Program-made: the position numbers and the translations under genes
Notes under the pieces: model-generated
Told to the model about the DNA's origin: nothing
The model's input: the letters and a program-made list of their open reading frames with translations, nothing else
Database searches by the model: none
DNA from: Acidovorax kalamii
GTDB taxonomy: Bacteria > Pseudomonadota > Gammaproteobacteria > Burkholderiales > Burkholderiaceae_C
DNA length: 64,000 bases
Assembly: GCF_002245625.1 (NCBI RefSeq)
Contig: NZ_NOIG01000004.1
Coordinates: 916,542-980,541, forward strand
Direction of reading: 5' to 3'
Shown here: piece by piece, positions 21,905 to 30,561 of the stretch
Numbering within the stretch: position 1 is the first letter of the stretch
How the letters are laid out: the number at the start of each line of letters is the position of its first letter

Positions 21905-24856
21905 CTAGCCGCGCAGGTGTTGGCGCAGGTAGGCCTCGAACTCATCGGCGGGCAGGGGGCGGCTGAAGAGGTAGCCCTGGCCTTCATCGCAGCCTTGTTC
22001 TCGCAGGAATTCGAGCTGGCCATCGGTTTCCACTCCCTCGGCCGTGGTCTGCATGCCCAGCGCCTGCGCCATGCGGATGATGGCGCTCACGATGGCACGG
22101 TCGTTGGCATCGTCATCGAGATCGCGTACGAACGACTGATCGATTTTCAACTTGTAGATCTGGAAGCGTTTGAGGTAGCTCAGCGAGGAGTAGCCAGTGC
22201 CAAAGTCGTCCATCGACAAGCGCACGCCGCGGTCGTGCAACTGGTCCATCATGGCCAGCGCTGCGGCAGGGTCATCCACCGCAGCTCCCTCGGTCAACTC
22301 CAGCTCCAGCCGACGGGCGGGCAAACCGGCCTGTTGCAGGCAGCGCGTCACCATTTCTGGCAGTTGCGGATGGCGGAACTGCACGGCAGAGAGGTTGACC
22401 GATATCGCTCGCAAGGGCAGTTGCATGTCCAGCCACCGCTTGGCGTCGTGCACGGCGGTGTGGAGTACCCACTCGCCAATCGACACGATCATGCCGCTGC
22501 TCTCCGCCACAGGGATGAACTCTGCCGGTGACACCATGCCCAGCTCCGGATGGCGCCAACGCAGCAGTGCTTCGGCGCCCACCACCTGGCGTGTGGCGAG
22601 GGACACTTGCGGCTGGTAGTGCAGTTCGAACTGGTTGCGCTCTAGAGCGCGGCGCAGGGCATTTTCGATCTGCAGTGCGCGGGCGGTTCTGGCCTCCAGA
22701 TCGGCCGTGAAGAACCCATATCGGTTGCGCCCATTTTGTTTGGCACGGTACATGGCGGCATCCGCACGCTGGTACAGCGTGTCAAAGGAATCGCCATCGG
22801 CGGGATACATGGCGATGCCTACGGACAAGGTGGTGGTGAGTTCGTAGGGATCGATCTGGAAAGGCTGGGCCACAGCCGTCAGCAACCGGGTGGCCACTTC
22901 GGCGGCATGGGCTGCAGAGGCCGAGGGCAGCAGCAGCAGGAACTCATCGCCCCCCAGCCGCGAGACAGTGTCCTGCGGGTTCAGCAGGGACTGCAGGCGG
23001 CGTGCCACGGCCACAAGCAGGATGTCGCCAACCCGGTGGCCAAGCGAGTCGTTCACATTCTTGAAGTGGTCCAGGTCCAGGAACAGCATCGCCAGGGTGC
23101 CACCTTTGGCCTGCTCGTCAGCGATGTGGCGCCGGGCCCTTTCGGCCAGTAAGGCGCGGTTGGGCAGTTCGGTCAGGGGGTCAAAGTGCGCGAGTCGCTG
23201 AATGCGGTCTTGCGCCTCGCGCTGCACCGTAATGTCCCGGAACAGCGTGATCGAATGGGTGGCGCAGCCATTGCCGTCGCGCACGCTGCTCACGGACAGC
23301 CATTGGGGGTAGGTGGAACCGTCCTTGCGGCGGCCCCAGGCCTCGCCTTCCCAGTGCCCCTCTTGGGTGAGGCGGGCGTAAACGGCATCGGCATCGAAGT
23401 CCGGGGTGGACTCTGCCACGGTGAGCAGGCGCACGGACTGCCCAACAGCTTCGGATTCCTGGTAGCCAGTGATGCGCGTGAAGGCCCGGTTGATGCGCAC
23501 GATGGTGTGGGATGCATCTGCAACCACGATGGCTTCGCTGCTCTGGTCGAACACCTGGGCGGTCAGCAGCAGCTGTTCTTGCGAGCGTTTGCGTTCCGTG
23601 ATGTCGCGCGACAAAAGGATGAAGCGGGGTATGGCGCCAGACGAACCTGATTTGCGCGCAGCCGACAGTTCGAACCAGGTGGCACCAAGACCAGGCAGGT
23701 CCAGCACAATTTGCCGTCCGGCAGACCAGCCCTGCGCCTGGGCTTCTTTCAACACATCCATCACCGACAGTGCTGCCAGGGCAGGGAGCACATCGGTCAC
23801 ATTGCGCCCAATCAATTGCTCGGCGGGGGCTACAAGCAGCTCGGTACGCGGGCTGTGTACGCTGTAGTAGCGGCCATCGATGTCAAGTTCGAACAGGGGA
23901 TCGGGAATGGCGTCGATGGTGGCCCGCAACTGCTGCTGAGTGGCCTGGATTTCGGAGGTGCGCTGGGCCACTTGAAAGGCCAGCCCGCGCTCATGCGCTT
24001 TCAGGGCTACAAGGAGGCGGGCCAGGAAAGCCATGAGCAGCGCAAACAGCAGGCCCAGGGCACAACGCAGCGCCAGTACGGCTGGTGTACCCCAGCCCTT
24101 GGCAGGCGCCAGGCTCAGCGTCCATTGCCCGTTGGGCAGAGTCAGTGCGCGGCCCACTGCATCGGCTCCGGGGGGCGGAGTCGATGCCGCAATGGTCTGT
24201 TCTTCGCCAGTGTCGGGCCGCACCCGCCAAAGACGATAGTGGTAGCCGCGTTCGGTGAGTTGGGGCAGCCGGGTGGCTGCCAGTACCTCGGGCAGGCGAA
24301 TGGTGACATAGGTGAAGCCCCAGAAGCTGCGCTGCCCCTGTTCGCCGTCCAGGTACACCGGCTGGCGGCCCACCACCCCAAGGCCCCCCTGCACAAGCTC
24401 GATGGGGCCGGCCAGCGTGAGCAGACCCGTATCGCGCGCGCGGATCGATTCTGCGCTTTGCCTGGGGTCGTTGAGCTGGTCAAACCCGATCAGGCTTTCA
24501 TTTCCTTGGCGAGGGACAACCTGCTTCACCACTCCTCCGGGCGAGAGGCCCATGGCCGCAATGCCGGGGTAGAACGGCAGCATCTGCGTGCCCACTTCCT
24601 CAAATTGGGTGACATTGCCCCGCCCTTGCCGGACCAGCGCTACGAGTGCGTTGTTGGCCGACAGCGCCAGTTCGATCGCGCGTTGCAGCGCCTGCACATG
24701 GTCACCCGCCATGTCTGCGGCCTGGGTGCGCTGCTGGGCTCTGTCCTGTTGCTCCAGGGTCCAGATCAGCGCGCCCGCACAGAGTGCGGCCAGCGCAAAC
24801 ACGGCCAGGAAGGCCGTCAGAGCGCGACGGGATGAGGGCGGGGGCTGTGCGGACAT
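21905..24856 (-). CDS. Membrane CHASE-like/PAS-GGDEF-EAL cyclic-di-GMP signalling protein
   Basis: 983 residues. A transmembrane helix near 13-35 and another near 260-285 bracket a periplasmic sensory domain that resembles CHASE domains (FYPGIAAMGLSPGGVV, GFDQLNDPRQ, ELVQGGLGVVGRQPVY). Two PAS domains follow (about 310-430, 430-555), then GGDEF (RLGGDEF intact, but the I-site position reads NPQD instead of RxxD) and EAL (EALLRW, NLSAVQF, ELTEGAAV, DDFGTGYSSL). The start at 24856 has AGGAAG nine bases upstream; a longer frame begins at 24913. The C-terminal 430 residues are very similar to the downstream paralogue. Confidence 0.9.
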   Translation of the reverse strand: MSAQPPPSSRRALTAFLAVFALAALCAGALIWTLEQQDRAQQRTQAADMAGDHVQALQRAIELALSANNALVALVRQGRGNVTQFEEVGTQMLPFYPGIAAMGLSPGGVVKQVVPRQGNESLIGFDQLNDPRQSAESIRARDTGLLTLAGPIELVQGGLGVVGRQPVYLDGEQGQRSFWGFTYVTIRLPEVLAATRLPQLTERGYHYRLWRVRPDTGEEQTIAASTPPPGADAVGRALTLPNGQWTLSLAPAKGWGTPAVLALRCALGLLFALLMAFLARLLVALKAHERGLAFQVAQRTSEIQATQQQLRATIDAIPDPLFELDIDGRYYSVHSPRTELLVAPAEQLIGRNVTDVLPALAALSVMDVLKEAQAQGWSAGRQIVLDLPGLGATWFELSAARKSGSSGAIPRFILLSRDITERKRSQEQLLLTAQVFDQSSEAIVVADASHTIVRINRAFTRITGYQESEAVGQSVRLLTVAESTPDFDADAVYARLTQEGHWEGEAWGRRKDGSTYPQWLSVSSVRDGNGCATHSITLFRDITVQREAQDRIQRLAHFDPLTELPNRALLAERARRHIADEQAKGGTLAMLFLDLDHFKNVNDSLGHRVGDILLVAVARRLQSLLNPQDTVSRLGGDEFLLLLPSASAAHAAEVATRLLTAVAQPFQIDPYELTTTLSVGIAMYPADGDSFDTLYQRADAAMYRAKQNGRNRYGFFTADLEARTARALQIENALRRALERNQFELHYQPQVSLATRQVVGAEALLRWRHPELGMVSPAEFIPVAESSGMIVSIGEWVLHTAVHDAKRWLDMQLPLRAISVNLSAVQFRHPQLPEMVTRCLQQAGLPARRLELELTEGAAVDDPAAALAMMDQLHDRGVRLSMDDFGTGYSSLSYLKRFQIYKLKIDQSFVRDLDDDANDRAIVSAIIRMAQALGMQTTAEGVETDGQLEFLREQGCDEGQGYLFSRPLPADEFEAYLRQHLRG

Positions 24857-24922
24857 GTTGCAGCTTCCTGAACCGATTATGCAGGCCCAGGGATTGCGTG
24901 GCACCCGTCGCAAAGGGCCTCT

Positions 24923-24962
24923 TTGTCATGCTGCGGACATGTCGCCGACACGGTGGCGTCAT
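24923..24962 (+). promoter_or_regulatory. Candidate degenerate Pho-box array upstream of the lipid-remodelling operon
   Basis: Four seven-base units, TTGTCAT, CGGACAT, CCGACAC and GCGTCAT, occur with an exact 11-base period (starts 24923, 24934, 24945, 24956). PhoB binds direct repeats of CTGTCAY with this period. Matches to the consensus are 6, 5, 5 and 5 of 7. The array ends 93 bases before the first gene of the operon. Confidence 0.45.
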
Positions 24963-25055
24963 GCGCCAATTCCACACTCGCGGCCAGGGAAAAGGATTCC
25001 CTGAGTGGCTGGCGGCTTCAGCCGGCCCCGTCCTCAAAGAAAGAGACGCTGCACC

Positions 25056-25892
25056 ATGAATGAATTGTCCCGTCTGACCTTGTCGCCCGCTGCCGATGCC
25101 CTTGGTGCCGGCGCTTCGCATCGCCCTGCAGCTGTGTCGGGGGCAGCGAAGCCTGGCCAGGAGCGAGGAGCCATTGAGGTGACGTGGGCAAGGCATCTGG
25201 ATGAGGTGCGCGCGGCGCAGCGACTCCGGTTCGACGTTTTTGCTGCGGAGATGGGCGCTCGATTGACGACCCCCATCGCAGGCCACGACGTTGATCTGTT
25301 CGACGACTACTGTGAACACCTTTTGGTGCGCGATGCCCAGAGCCAGCAAGTCATTGGGACTTACCGAGTGCTCACGCCCGCACAGGCCAGGCGGGTGGGC
25401 GGTACCTACAGCGATACCGAATTTGACCTGACGCGCTTGCGCACCCTGCGTCCCCGCATGGTAGAGCTGGGTCGCAGCTGCGTGCATCCCGACCACCGCC
25501 ACGGGGGGGTGATCATGGCCTTGTGGAGCGCCCTGGCGGACTTCATGGTGCGCAACCAGCTCGACACCATGATTGGCTGCGCGAGCATTCCGATGCTGCA
25601 CAACGGCGTGGTCAGTGGTGATGCCGCCGCGAGCATCTGGCAGCAGGTGCGCAAGACCCATCTTGCCGCGATTGAATACCATGTGCTCCCGCGTCTTCCC
25701 TTGCCGGTGGAACACCTGGACAGCTCCATCGCCGTGGAGCCTCCAGCGCTGATCAAGGGCTATCTGCGCCTGGGGGCGCGCGTGCTGGGTGCTCCAGCCT
25801 GGGACCCCGATTTCAACACCGCAGACCTGCCCATGCTGATGCGACTGGCAGACCTGCATCCCCGCTATCGCAAGCACTTCCTGGGGGCCTGA
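25056..25892 (+). CDS. OlsB-like GNAT N-acyltransferase
   Basis: 278 residues of the OlsB/hemolysin-like acyltransferase family (Acetyltransf_5 type). Visible family pieces: RAAQRLRFDVFAAEMGA, DLFDDYCEHLLVRD, VIGTYRVL, MVELGRSCVHPDHRHG and GCASIPMLHNG. OlsB transfers a 3-hydroxyacyl chain from ACP to the amino group of ornithine, the first step to phosphorus-free ornithine lipids. No OlsA-like O-acyltransferase lies nearby, so the exact product is open. ATG at 25056 is the family-like start; an upstream frame from 25005 is less likely. The stop TGA overlaps the next ATG (TGATG). Confidence 0.75.
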   Translation: MNELSRLTLSPAADALGAGASHRPAAVSGAAKPGQERGAIEVTWARHLDEVRAAQRLRFDVFAAEMGARLTTPIAGHDVDLFDDYCEHLLVRDAQSQQVIGTYRVLTPAQARRVGGTYSDTEFDLTRLRTLRPRMVELGRSCVHPDHRHGGVIMALWSALADFMVRNQLDTMIGCASIPMLHNGVVSGDAAASIWQQVRKTHLAAIEYHVLPRLPLPVEHLDSSIAVEPPALIKGYLRLGARVLGAPAWDPDFNTADLPMLMRLADLHPRYRKHFLGA

Positions 25893-26764
25893 TGCGCGCC
25901 GCGTTCGACGCACTCGGTCCTTGGCTGCATGAGCCCTTGGGGCCGGATGAAACCGAGCCCGACACCCTCTTGTCTGCCAGCGGGCCGCACCGGTACCGCG
26001 CCGTTTTCATCTCCGATTTGCACCTCGGTACACCAGGGTGCCAGGCCGTGGCTCTGTTGGACTTTCTCAAGCACCACCCCAGCGATCATCTTTATCTTGT
26101 GGGTGACATCGTGGACGGCTGGCAGTTGCGGCGTAAGTGGTTCTGGCCGCAGACCCACAACGATGTGGTGCAGAAGCTGCTGCGTCGGGCGCGCAAGGGG
26201 TGCCGGGTGGTGTTTGTGCCGGGCAACCATGATGAATTTGCGCGGGCGTTTGTAGGTCACTCGTTTGGCGGCATCGAGGTCGTGGCGGATGCGGTGCACA
26301 CCACGGCCGATGGACGCAGCCTCTGGGTTACGCATGGAGACCACTTTGACGGTGTCATCCAGTGCGCCAAGTGGCTCGCATACCTGGGTGACAACCTGTA
26401 CGAGTTCACGCTCAAGCTCAATCGTCACCTTAACACTTTGCGTGCGCGCTTGGGGCTGCCTTACTGGTCGTTGTCGGCTTACCTCAAAGGCAAGGTGAAG
26501 AAGGCCCTCAATTACGTGACGGATTTTGAAGTTGCTGTGGCCACAGAGGCGCGCCGCCGTGGTCACGATGGTGTGGTATGCGGCCACATCCACCGGGCCG
26601 AGATGCGGGAGATCGGTGGCACGCTGTACTGCAACGACGGTGATTGGGTGGAAAGCCACACCGCACTGGTAGAGCATTTGGACGGTCGGCTTGAACTGCT
26701 GCAGTGGCCCGCTGTGCCTGCGCACAGCACAACATCCTCTGTCAAAGCTGGAGCCTCCGCATGA
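25892..26764 (+). CDS. PlcP-like metallophosphoesterase (LpxH-related)
   Basis: 290 residues, calcineurin-like phosphoesterase. Metal ligands are visible: D42 and H44 (FISDLHLG), D72 (LVGDIVDGW), N112 (VPGNHDE), H148 (THGDHFD) and the GHIH pair near the C-terminus. Pieces such as WFWPQTHNDVVQK, PYWSLSAYLKGKVKKALNY and DGDWVESHTA fit the subgroup containing Sinorhizobium PlcP, a phospholipase C induced by phosphate starvation that releases diacylglycerol from phospholipids. This subgroup is commonly annotated as UDP-2,3-diacylglucosamine diphosphatase. Context (glycosyltransferase next door, pho genes downstream, no lipid A gene) favours the PlcP role. Start overlaps the acyltransferase stop. 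Confidence 0.75.
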   Translation: MRAAFDALGPWLHEPLGPDETEPDTLLSASGPHRYRAVFISDLHLGTPGCQAVALLDFLKHHPSDHLYLVGDIVDGWQLRRKWFWPQTHNDVVQKLLRRARKGCRVVFVPGNHDEFARAFVGHSFGGIEVVADAVHTTADGRSLWVTHGDHFDGVIQCAKWLAYLGDNLYEFTLKLNRHLNTLRARLGLPYWSLSAYLKGKVKKALNYVTDFEVAVATEARRRGHDGVVCGHIHRAEMREIGGTLYCNDGDWVESHTALVEHLDGRLELLQWPAVPAHSTTSSVKAGASA

Positions 26765-27852
26765 AAATTGCTCTGCTGACAGACGCGTGGTTGCCACAGG
26801 TCAATGGGGTAGTCACGACTTTGCTGGAACTGGTGCGGGAGCTGGAAGGGGTGGGGCACGAAGTGCAGGTGGTGCATCCGGGGCTGTTCACCACGCGGTC
26901 TTGCCCTGGCTATGCGGGCATTGATCTGGCGGTGCGTCCAGGTCGCTTGGTGGCCAAGATGCTGGACGACATGCAGCCCGATGCCATCCACCTGGCTACC
27001 GAGGGGCCGCTCGGCTGGGCCGGGCGCAGCCATTGCCTGCGGCGCGGGCTGGCGTTCACGACTGCGTTTCATACCAAGTTTCCGGAGATTCTCCATGCGG
27101 CGCTGCGGGTTCCGCTGTCGTGGGGGTATGCGCTGTTCCGGCATTTCCACCGGCCTTCGTGCGGCGTGATGGTGCCCACGCATGGGGTGTTGCAGATGCT
27201 GGAGCAGCGGGGCTTTCGCAATCTGCGCCCGTGGACGCATGGCGTGGACACCCAGGCTTTCCCATTCCAAGGCGCGGCCTGTCCCAGCCCGCTGACCGGG
27301 GCTTTGGCCCACCCTGTGTCCTTGTATGTGGGGCGAATCTCCTACGAAAAGAACATTGAGGCTTTTTTGCAGTTGGACATGCCAGGCACCAAGGTGGTAT
27401 GTGGCGTCGGGCCGCTGGAGGCGCGGTTCAAGGCAAAGTACCCGCAGGTGCGCTGGCTCGGTATTCTGGACCGTGCGGCTCTGGCGCAGGTGTATGCAGC
27501 GGCCGATGTTTTTGTTTTTCCGAGTCGCTCGGAAACTTTTGGACTCGTGATGCTGGAGGCCATGGCTTGCGGGACCCCCGTGGCGGCCTTTCCGGTGGAC
27601 GGTCCCATGGAGGTGCTGGGGGCTCACCTGGGGCGTGTTCCCCGTGGTGGCGTGCTGCATGACAACTTGCTGACGGCCAGTCAGCAGGCACTGGCGATTC
27701 CACGCTCCGAGGCGCGCAGCCGTGCCATGGACTTCACCTGGACCCAGGCCGCGCAGTTGTTCCAGCAATACCTTGTACCTGCCCGCAGTGTGCCTGTGAC
27801 GGGTTGTGCGACTGTCACAAAATCTGTCACATCACTGTCATCTGGTCGTTAA
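26761..27852 (+). CDS. Agt-like GT4 glycosyltransferase (probable glycolipid synthase)
   Basis: 363 residues, GT-B fold, glycosyltransferase family 4. N-terminal part KIALLTDAWLPQVNGVVTTL, then IHLATEGPLGWAGR, AFTTAFHTKFPE; the nucleotide-sugar part has SLYVGRISYEKNIEAFL, the LDRAALAQVYAAADVFVFPS stretch and ETFGLVMLEAMACGTPVAAF with the conserved E-x7-E arrangement. It resembles Agt of Agrobacterium, which glycosylates diacylglycerol during phosphate limitation and is often adjacent to plcP. ATG at 26761 overlaps the plcP-like stop (ATGA). The last 40 bases contain the Pho box of ppk. Sugar donor unknown. Confidence 0.75.
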   Translation: MKIALLTDAWLPQVNGVVTTLLELVRELEGVGHEVQVVHPGLFTTRSCPGYAGIDLAVRPGRLVAKMLDDMQPDAIHLATEGPLGWAGRSHCLRRGLAFTTAFHTKFPEILHAALRVPLSWGYALFRHFHRPSCGVMVPTHGVLQMLEQRGFRNLRPWTHGVDTQAFPFQGAACPSPLTGALAHPVSLYVGRISYEKNIEAFLQLDMPGTKVVCGVGPLEARFKAKYPQVRWLGILDRAALAQVYAAADVFVFPSRSETFGLVMLEAMACGTPVAAFPVDGPMEVLGAHLGRVPRGGVLHDNLLTASQQALAIPRSEARSRAMDFTWTQAAQLFQQYLVPARSVPVTGCATVTKSVTSLSSGR

Positions 27853-27855
27853 ATA
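27812..27855 (+). promoter_or_regulatory. Pho box and -10 element for ppk
   Basis: Three near-consensus PhoB half-sites: CTGTCAC at 27812, CTGTCAC at 27824 and CTGTCAT at 27835 (spacing 12 then exactly 11). A TAAATA -10 element lies at 27850-27855. The first two units and most of the third lie inside the 3' end of the preceding glycosyltransferase gene. Confidence 0.8.
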
Positions 27856-27891
27856 CTGGGGCCATCCTGCATTTGTTGCGTTTGCGTATCC

Positions 27892-30087
27892 ATGTTGCCT
27901 TTGCTTCCAAATGATGCTGTGTCCGCGCAGCGTGAGCGTTCAGACACTGTGGCAGACGCATTGCGGGCGCCGCTGCCCGGCGAGGGGCGCGCGCCAGAGG
28001 TGCCACATGACGGGGCGCCGCCCGCCATGTTCCTCGACCGTGACCACAGCATTCTGGCGTTCAATGAGCGGGTCTTCGACTGGGCAGTGCGCGCGGACGT
28101 GCCGTTGCTGGAGCGCCTGCGCTATTTGTGCATTGTGTCGTCCAATCTGGACGAGTTTTTCGAGGTGCGCGCCGCACCCCACATCACCGCTGCCAAAAAG
28201 GGCGAAACCAAGGGGCTCTACACCGTAGGCTCCTTTGAGGCGCTCTCTATCAAGGTCCACGATCTGGTGGAGCGGCAGTACACCCTGTACAACGACGCCC
28301 TGGTGCCCGCTTTTGCTCAGCATGGCATTCGTATCGTTGGCCATGGTGACAGATCACCCGAGCAGAGGCGCTGGGTGCATGACTACTTTGTGCGCGAAGT
28401 GCGTCCTTTGTTGATTCCTGTGGGGCTGGACCCAGCGCACCCCTTTCCGCAGGTGGCCAACAAATCCTTGAACTTCATCGTTCGTCTCAAGGGACACGAC
28501 GCTTTCGGGCGCGAAAACGAAATTGCCATCGTGAAGGTGCCGCGCGCGCTGCCACGCCTGATCCGCATTCCGGCGAAGGTGGCGCCCAGCGAGGCACTGT
28601 TCGTCAGCCTTTCAAGCATCATCCGCGCGCACCTGGAAGACCTTTTCCCAGGCCGGGAAGTCACCGAGTTCTCACAGTTCCGGGTTACGCGCCACTCCGA
28701 TCTGGCACTGGATGAGGAGGACGTGCGCAACCTGCGCACCGCGCTTCGCCAAGGGTTGCAGCACCGCCACTACGGGCAGGCCGTGCGGCTGGAGGTGTCG
28801 GCGGGGTGCTCGAAATTTCTTTCGGATTTTCTGCTGGCGCAGTTCGGCCTTCCGGCCGCTGCGCTGTACCGCGTGCATGGGCCTGTGAACCTGGTGCGGC
28901 TGACGCAACTGGTGGACCTCGTCAACGACCCTGCGTTGCTGTTCCCGGCCTGGAGTTCGTCGTGGCCGCGCCAGTTGCAGCCGGGTGTGTCCATCATGGA
29001 TCAGTTGCGCCAGCGGGACGTGTTGATCCACCAGCCCTTTGAGAGCTTCGATGGCCTGCTGGCCTTCTTGCGCGAGGCAGTGAACGATCCGCAGGTGTTG
29101 GTCATCAAGCAGACCATCTACCGCACAGGCGCCGATTCGGAGCTCATGGACCTGTTGTCCGAGGCGGTGCGCCGGGGCAAGGAAGTCATGGCGGTCGTGG
29201 AACTGAAAGCGCGTTTTGACGAAGAGGCCAACATCAACTGGGCTGAAGCGTTGGAGTCGATTGGCGCGCAGGTGGTGTACGGCGTGGTGGGGCTCAAGAC
29301 CCATGCGAAGATGCTGCTGGTCACGCGCAGGGAGGGGCGGCAGCTGCGGCGCTATGGGCATCTCTCCACCGGCAACTACAACGTGCGCACGGCCCGGCTC
29401 TACACCGATCTGAGCTACTTGACAGCCGACGAGGAAACCACCGCCGACATGGACGGGGTGTTCAACCACCTGGCAAGCCAGAATCGCCCGCCCAAGCTGC
29501 GCAAGCTCATGCTGGCGCCTTTTCATCTGCACCGCCGCATGATCGACAAGATCGAGCAGGTCGGGCAGGCAGCAAGCCGGGGCGAGGACGCGCGGATCGT
29601 CGCCAAGATGAATGCACTCACGGATGAGACATTGATTCGCGCACTGATCCTCGCGGGGCAACGCGGAGCGCGCATTGACCTCATTGTGCGCGGTGCCTGC
29701 ATGCTGGCCGCCCAGGTGCCGGGCGTCACGGACAACATCCGTGTGCGCTCCGTGATTGGCCGTTTTCTCGAACACACGCGTGTCTTCTATTTCCGTGCGG
29801 GCGTGGAGGAAGACCTGTATCTATCCAGTGCCGACTGGATGAACCGCAACATGATGCGCCGTGTCGAGCTGGCCTGGCCCGTCACGGACCCTGGCTTGCG
29901 TCAGCAGATCGTGGACGAATGCCTGGTTGCCTATCTGCATGATGACCGCGACGCCTGGACCCTCAACGCGCGTGGCACCTATGACCGTGCCCCGCGACCG
30001 GCGGATGGACTGGGTGCACAGAATGCCTTGATGGTGCGCTATGGGCCCGCCACGGCCATTTCCCGGGTCGAGCAAAGGGCGGAATGA
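27892..30087 (+). CDS. ppk: Polyphosphate kinase 1
   Basis: 731 residues (E. coli 688, extra length at the N-terminus). Reversibly polymerises ATP gamma-phosphate into polyphosphate. N-terminal and head domains (FLDRDHSILAFNERV, RYLCIVSSNLDEFFEVR) precede the two phospholipase D-like C-terminal domains. The autophosphorylated histidine is H471 in KTHAKMLLVTRREG and the second active-site histidine is H628 in FLEHTRVFYF. ATG at 27892 follows the Pho box by about 50 bases; an internal ATG (MFLDRDHS) is possible. Overlaps sixA by four bases (ATGA). Confidence 0.95.
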   Translation: MLPLLPNDAVSAQRERSDTVADALRAPLPGEGRAPEVPHDGAPPAMFLDRDHSILAFNERVFDWAVRADVPLLERLRYLCIVSSNLDEFFEVRAAPHITAAKKGETKGLYTVGSFEALSIKVHDLVERQYTLYNDALVPAFAQHGIRIVGHGDRSPEQRRWVHDYFVREVRPLLIPVGLDPAHPFPQVANKSLNFIVRLKGHDAFGRENEIAIVKVPRALPRLIRIPAKVAPSEALFVSLSSIIRAHLEDLFPGREVTEFSQFRVTRHSDLALDEEDVRNLRTALRQGLQHRHYGQAVRLEVSAGCSKFLSDFLLAQFGLPAAALYRVHGPVNLVRLTQLVDLVNDPALLFPAWSSSWPRQLQPGVSIMDQLRQRDVLIHQPFESFDGLLAFLREAVNDPQVLVIKQTIYRTGADSELMDLLSEAVRRGKEVMAVVELKARFDEEANINWAEALESIGAQVVYGVVGLKTHAKMLLVTRREGRQLRRYGHLSTGNYNVRTARLYTDLSYLTADEETTADMDGVFNHLASQNRPPKLRKLMLAPFHLHRRMIDKIEQVGQAASRGEDARIVAKMNALTDETLIRALILAGQRGARIDLIVRGACMLAAQVPGVTDNIRVRSVIGRFLEHTRVFYFRAGVEEDLYLSSADWMNRNMMRRVELAWPVTDPGLRQQIVDECLVAYLHDDRDAWTLNARGTYDRAPRPADGLGAQNALMVRYGPATAISRVEQRAE

Positions 30088-30548
30088 TGGATCTGATTCT
30101 GTGGCGTCACGCTGAAGCCGAAGAGGCTCTGGACGGCGGCGATGATCTGGCGCGGGTGCTGACTTCCCGGGGGGAGAAACAGGCTGCGCGCATGGCGGCA
30201 TGGCTGGATCGGCAACTGCCGGAGGGGTTGCGCGTGCTGGCAAGCCCCGCACGGCGGACCGAGCAGACCGCCAACGCGCTGGGGCGCAAGTTCAAGATGC
30301 GGGCGGAGCTGCTTCCCGGCGGAAGTGTCGAGGATCTGCTGGAGCTGGCCCAGTGGCCTCGCGCCAAGGGCGCGGTGCTGATTGTCGGGCACCAGCCTGT
30401 GCTCGGGCAGACCATTGCTCAGTTGCTGGAGCTGCAGGCCTCTGAATGTGCAGTCCGAAAAGGCGCCGTGTGGTGGCTGCGTCAGCGCCAGCGGCTGGAC
30501 CAGAGCCAGACGGTGCTGCTGACGGTGCAATCACCGGAGTTCCTCTAG
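30084..30548 (+). CDS. sixA: SixA-type phosphohistidine phosphatase
   Basis: 154 residues (E. coli 161). Histidine-phosphatase superfamily member with the N-terminal RHG-type motif LILWRHAEAEE, the mid-protein VLASPARRTEQTA and the second catalytic histidine in LIVGHQPVLGQ. SixA removes phosphate from histidine phosphotransfer domains. Its coupling to ppk (overlapping ATGA) invites the idea that it acts in phosphate metabolism, but that is inference. Convergent with the ribbon-helix-helix-like gene. Confidence 0.88.
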   Translation: MMDLILWRHAEAEEALDGGDDLARVLTSRGEKQAARMAAWLDRQLPEGLRVLASPARRTEQTANALGRKFKMRAELLPGGSVEDLLELAQWPRAKGAVLIVGHQPVLGQTIAQLLELQASECAVRKGAVWWLRQRQRLDQSQTVLLTVQSPEFL

Positions 30549-30561
30549 CTCGCGCGGCGAG

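Noticed and set aside
25892..26764. LpxH (lipid A UDP-2,3-diacylglucosamine diphosphatase)
   Set aside because: The fold is shared, but the pieces PYWSLSAYLKGKVK and DGDWVES and the neighbours fit the PlcP group better. It lies away from the lipid A operon. Not excluded without a tree.
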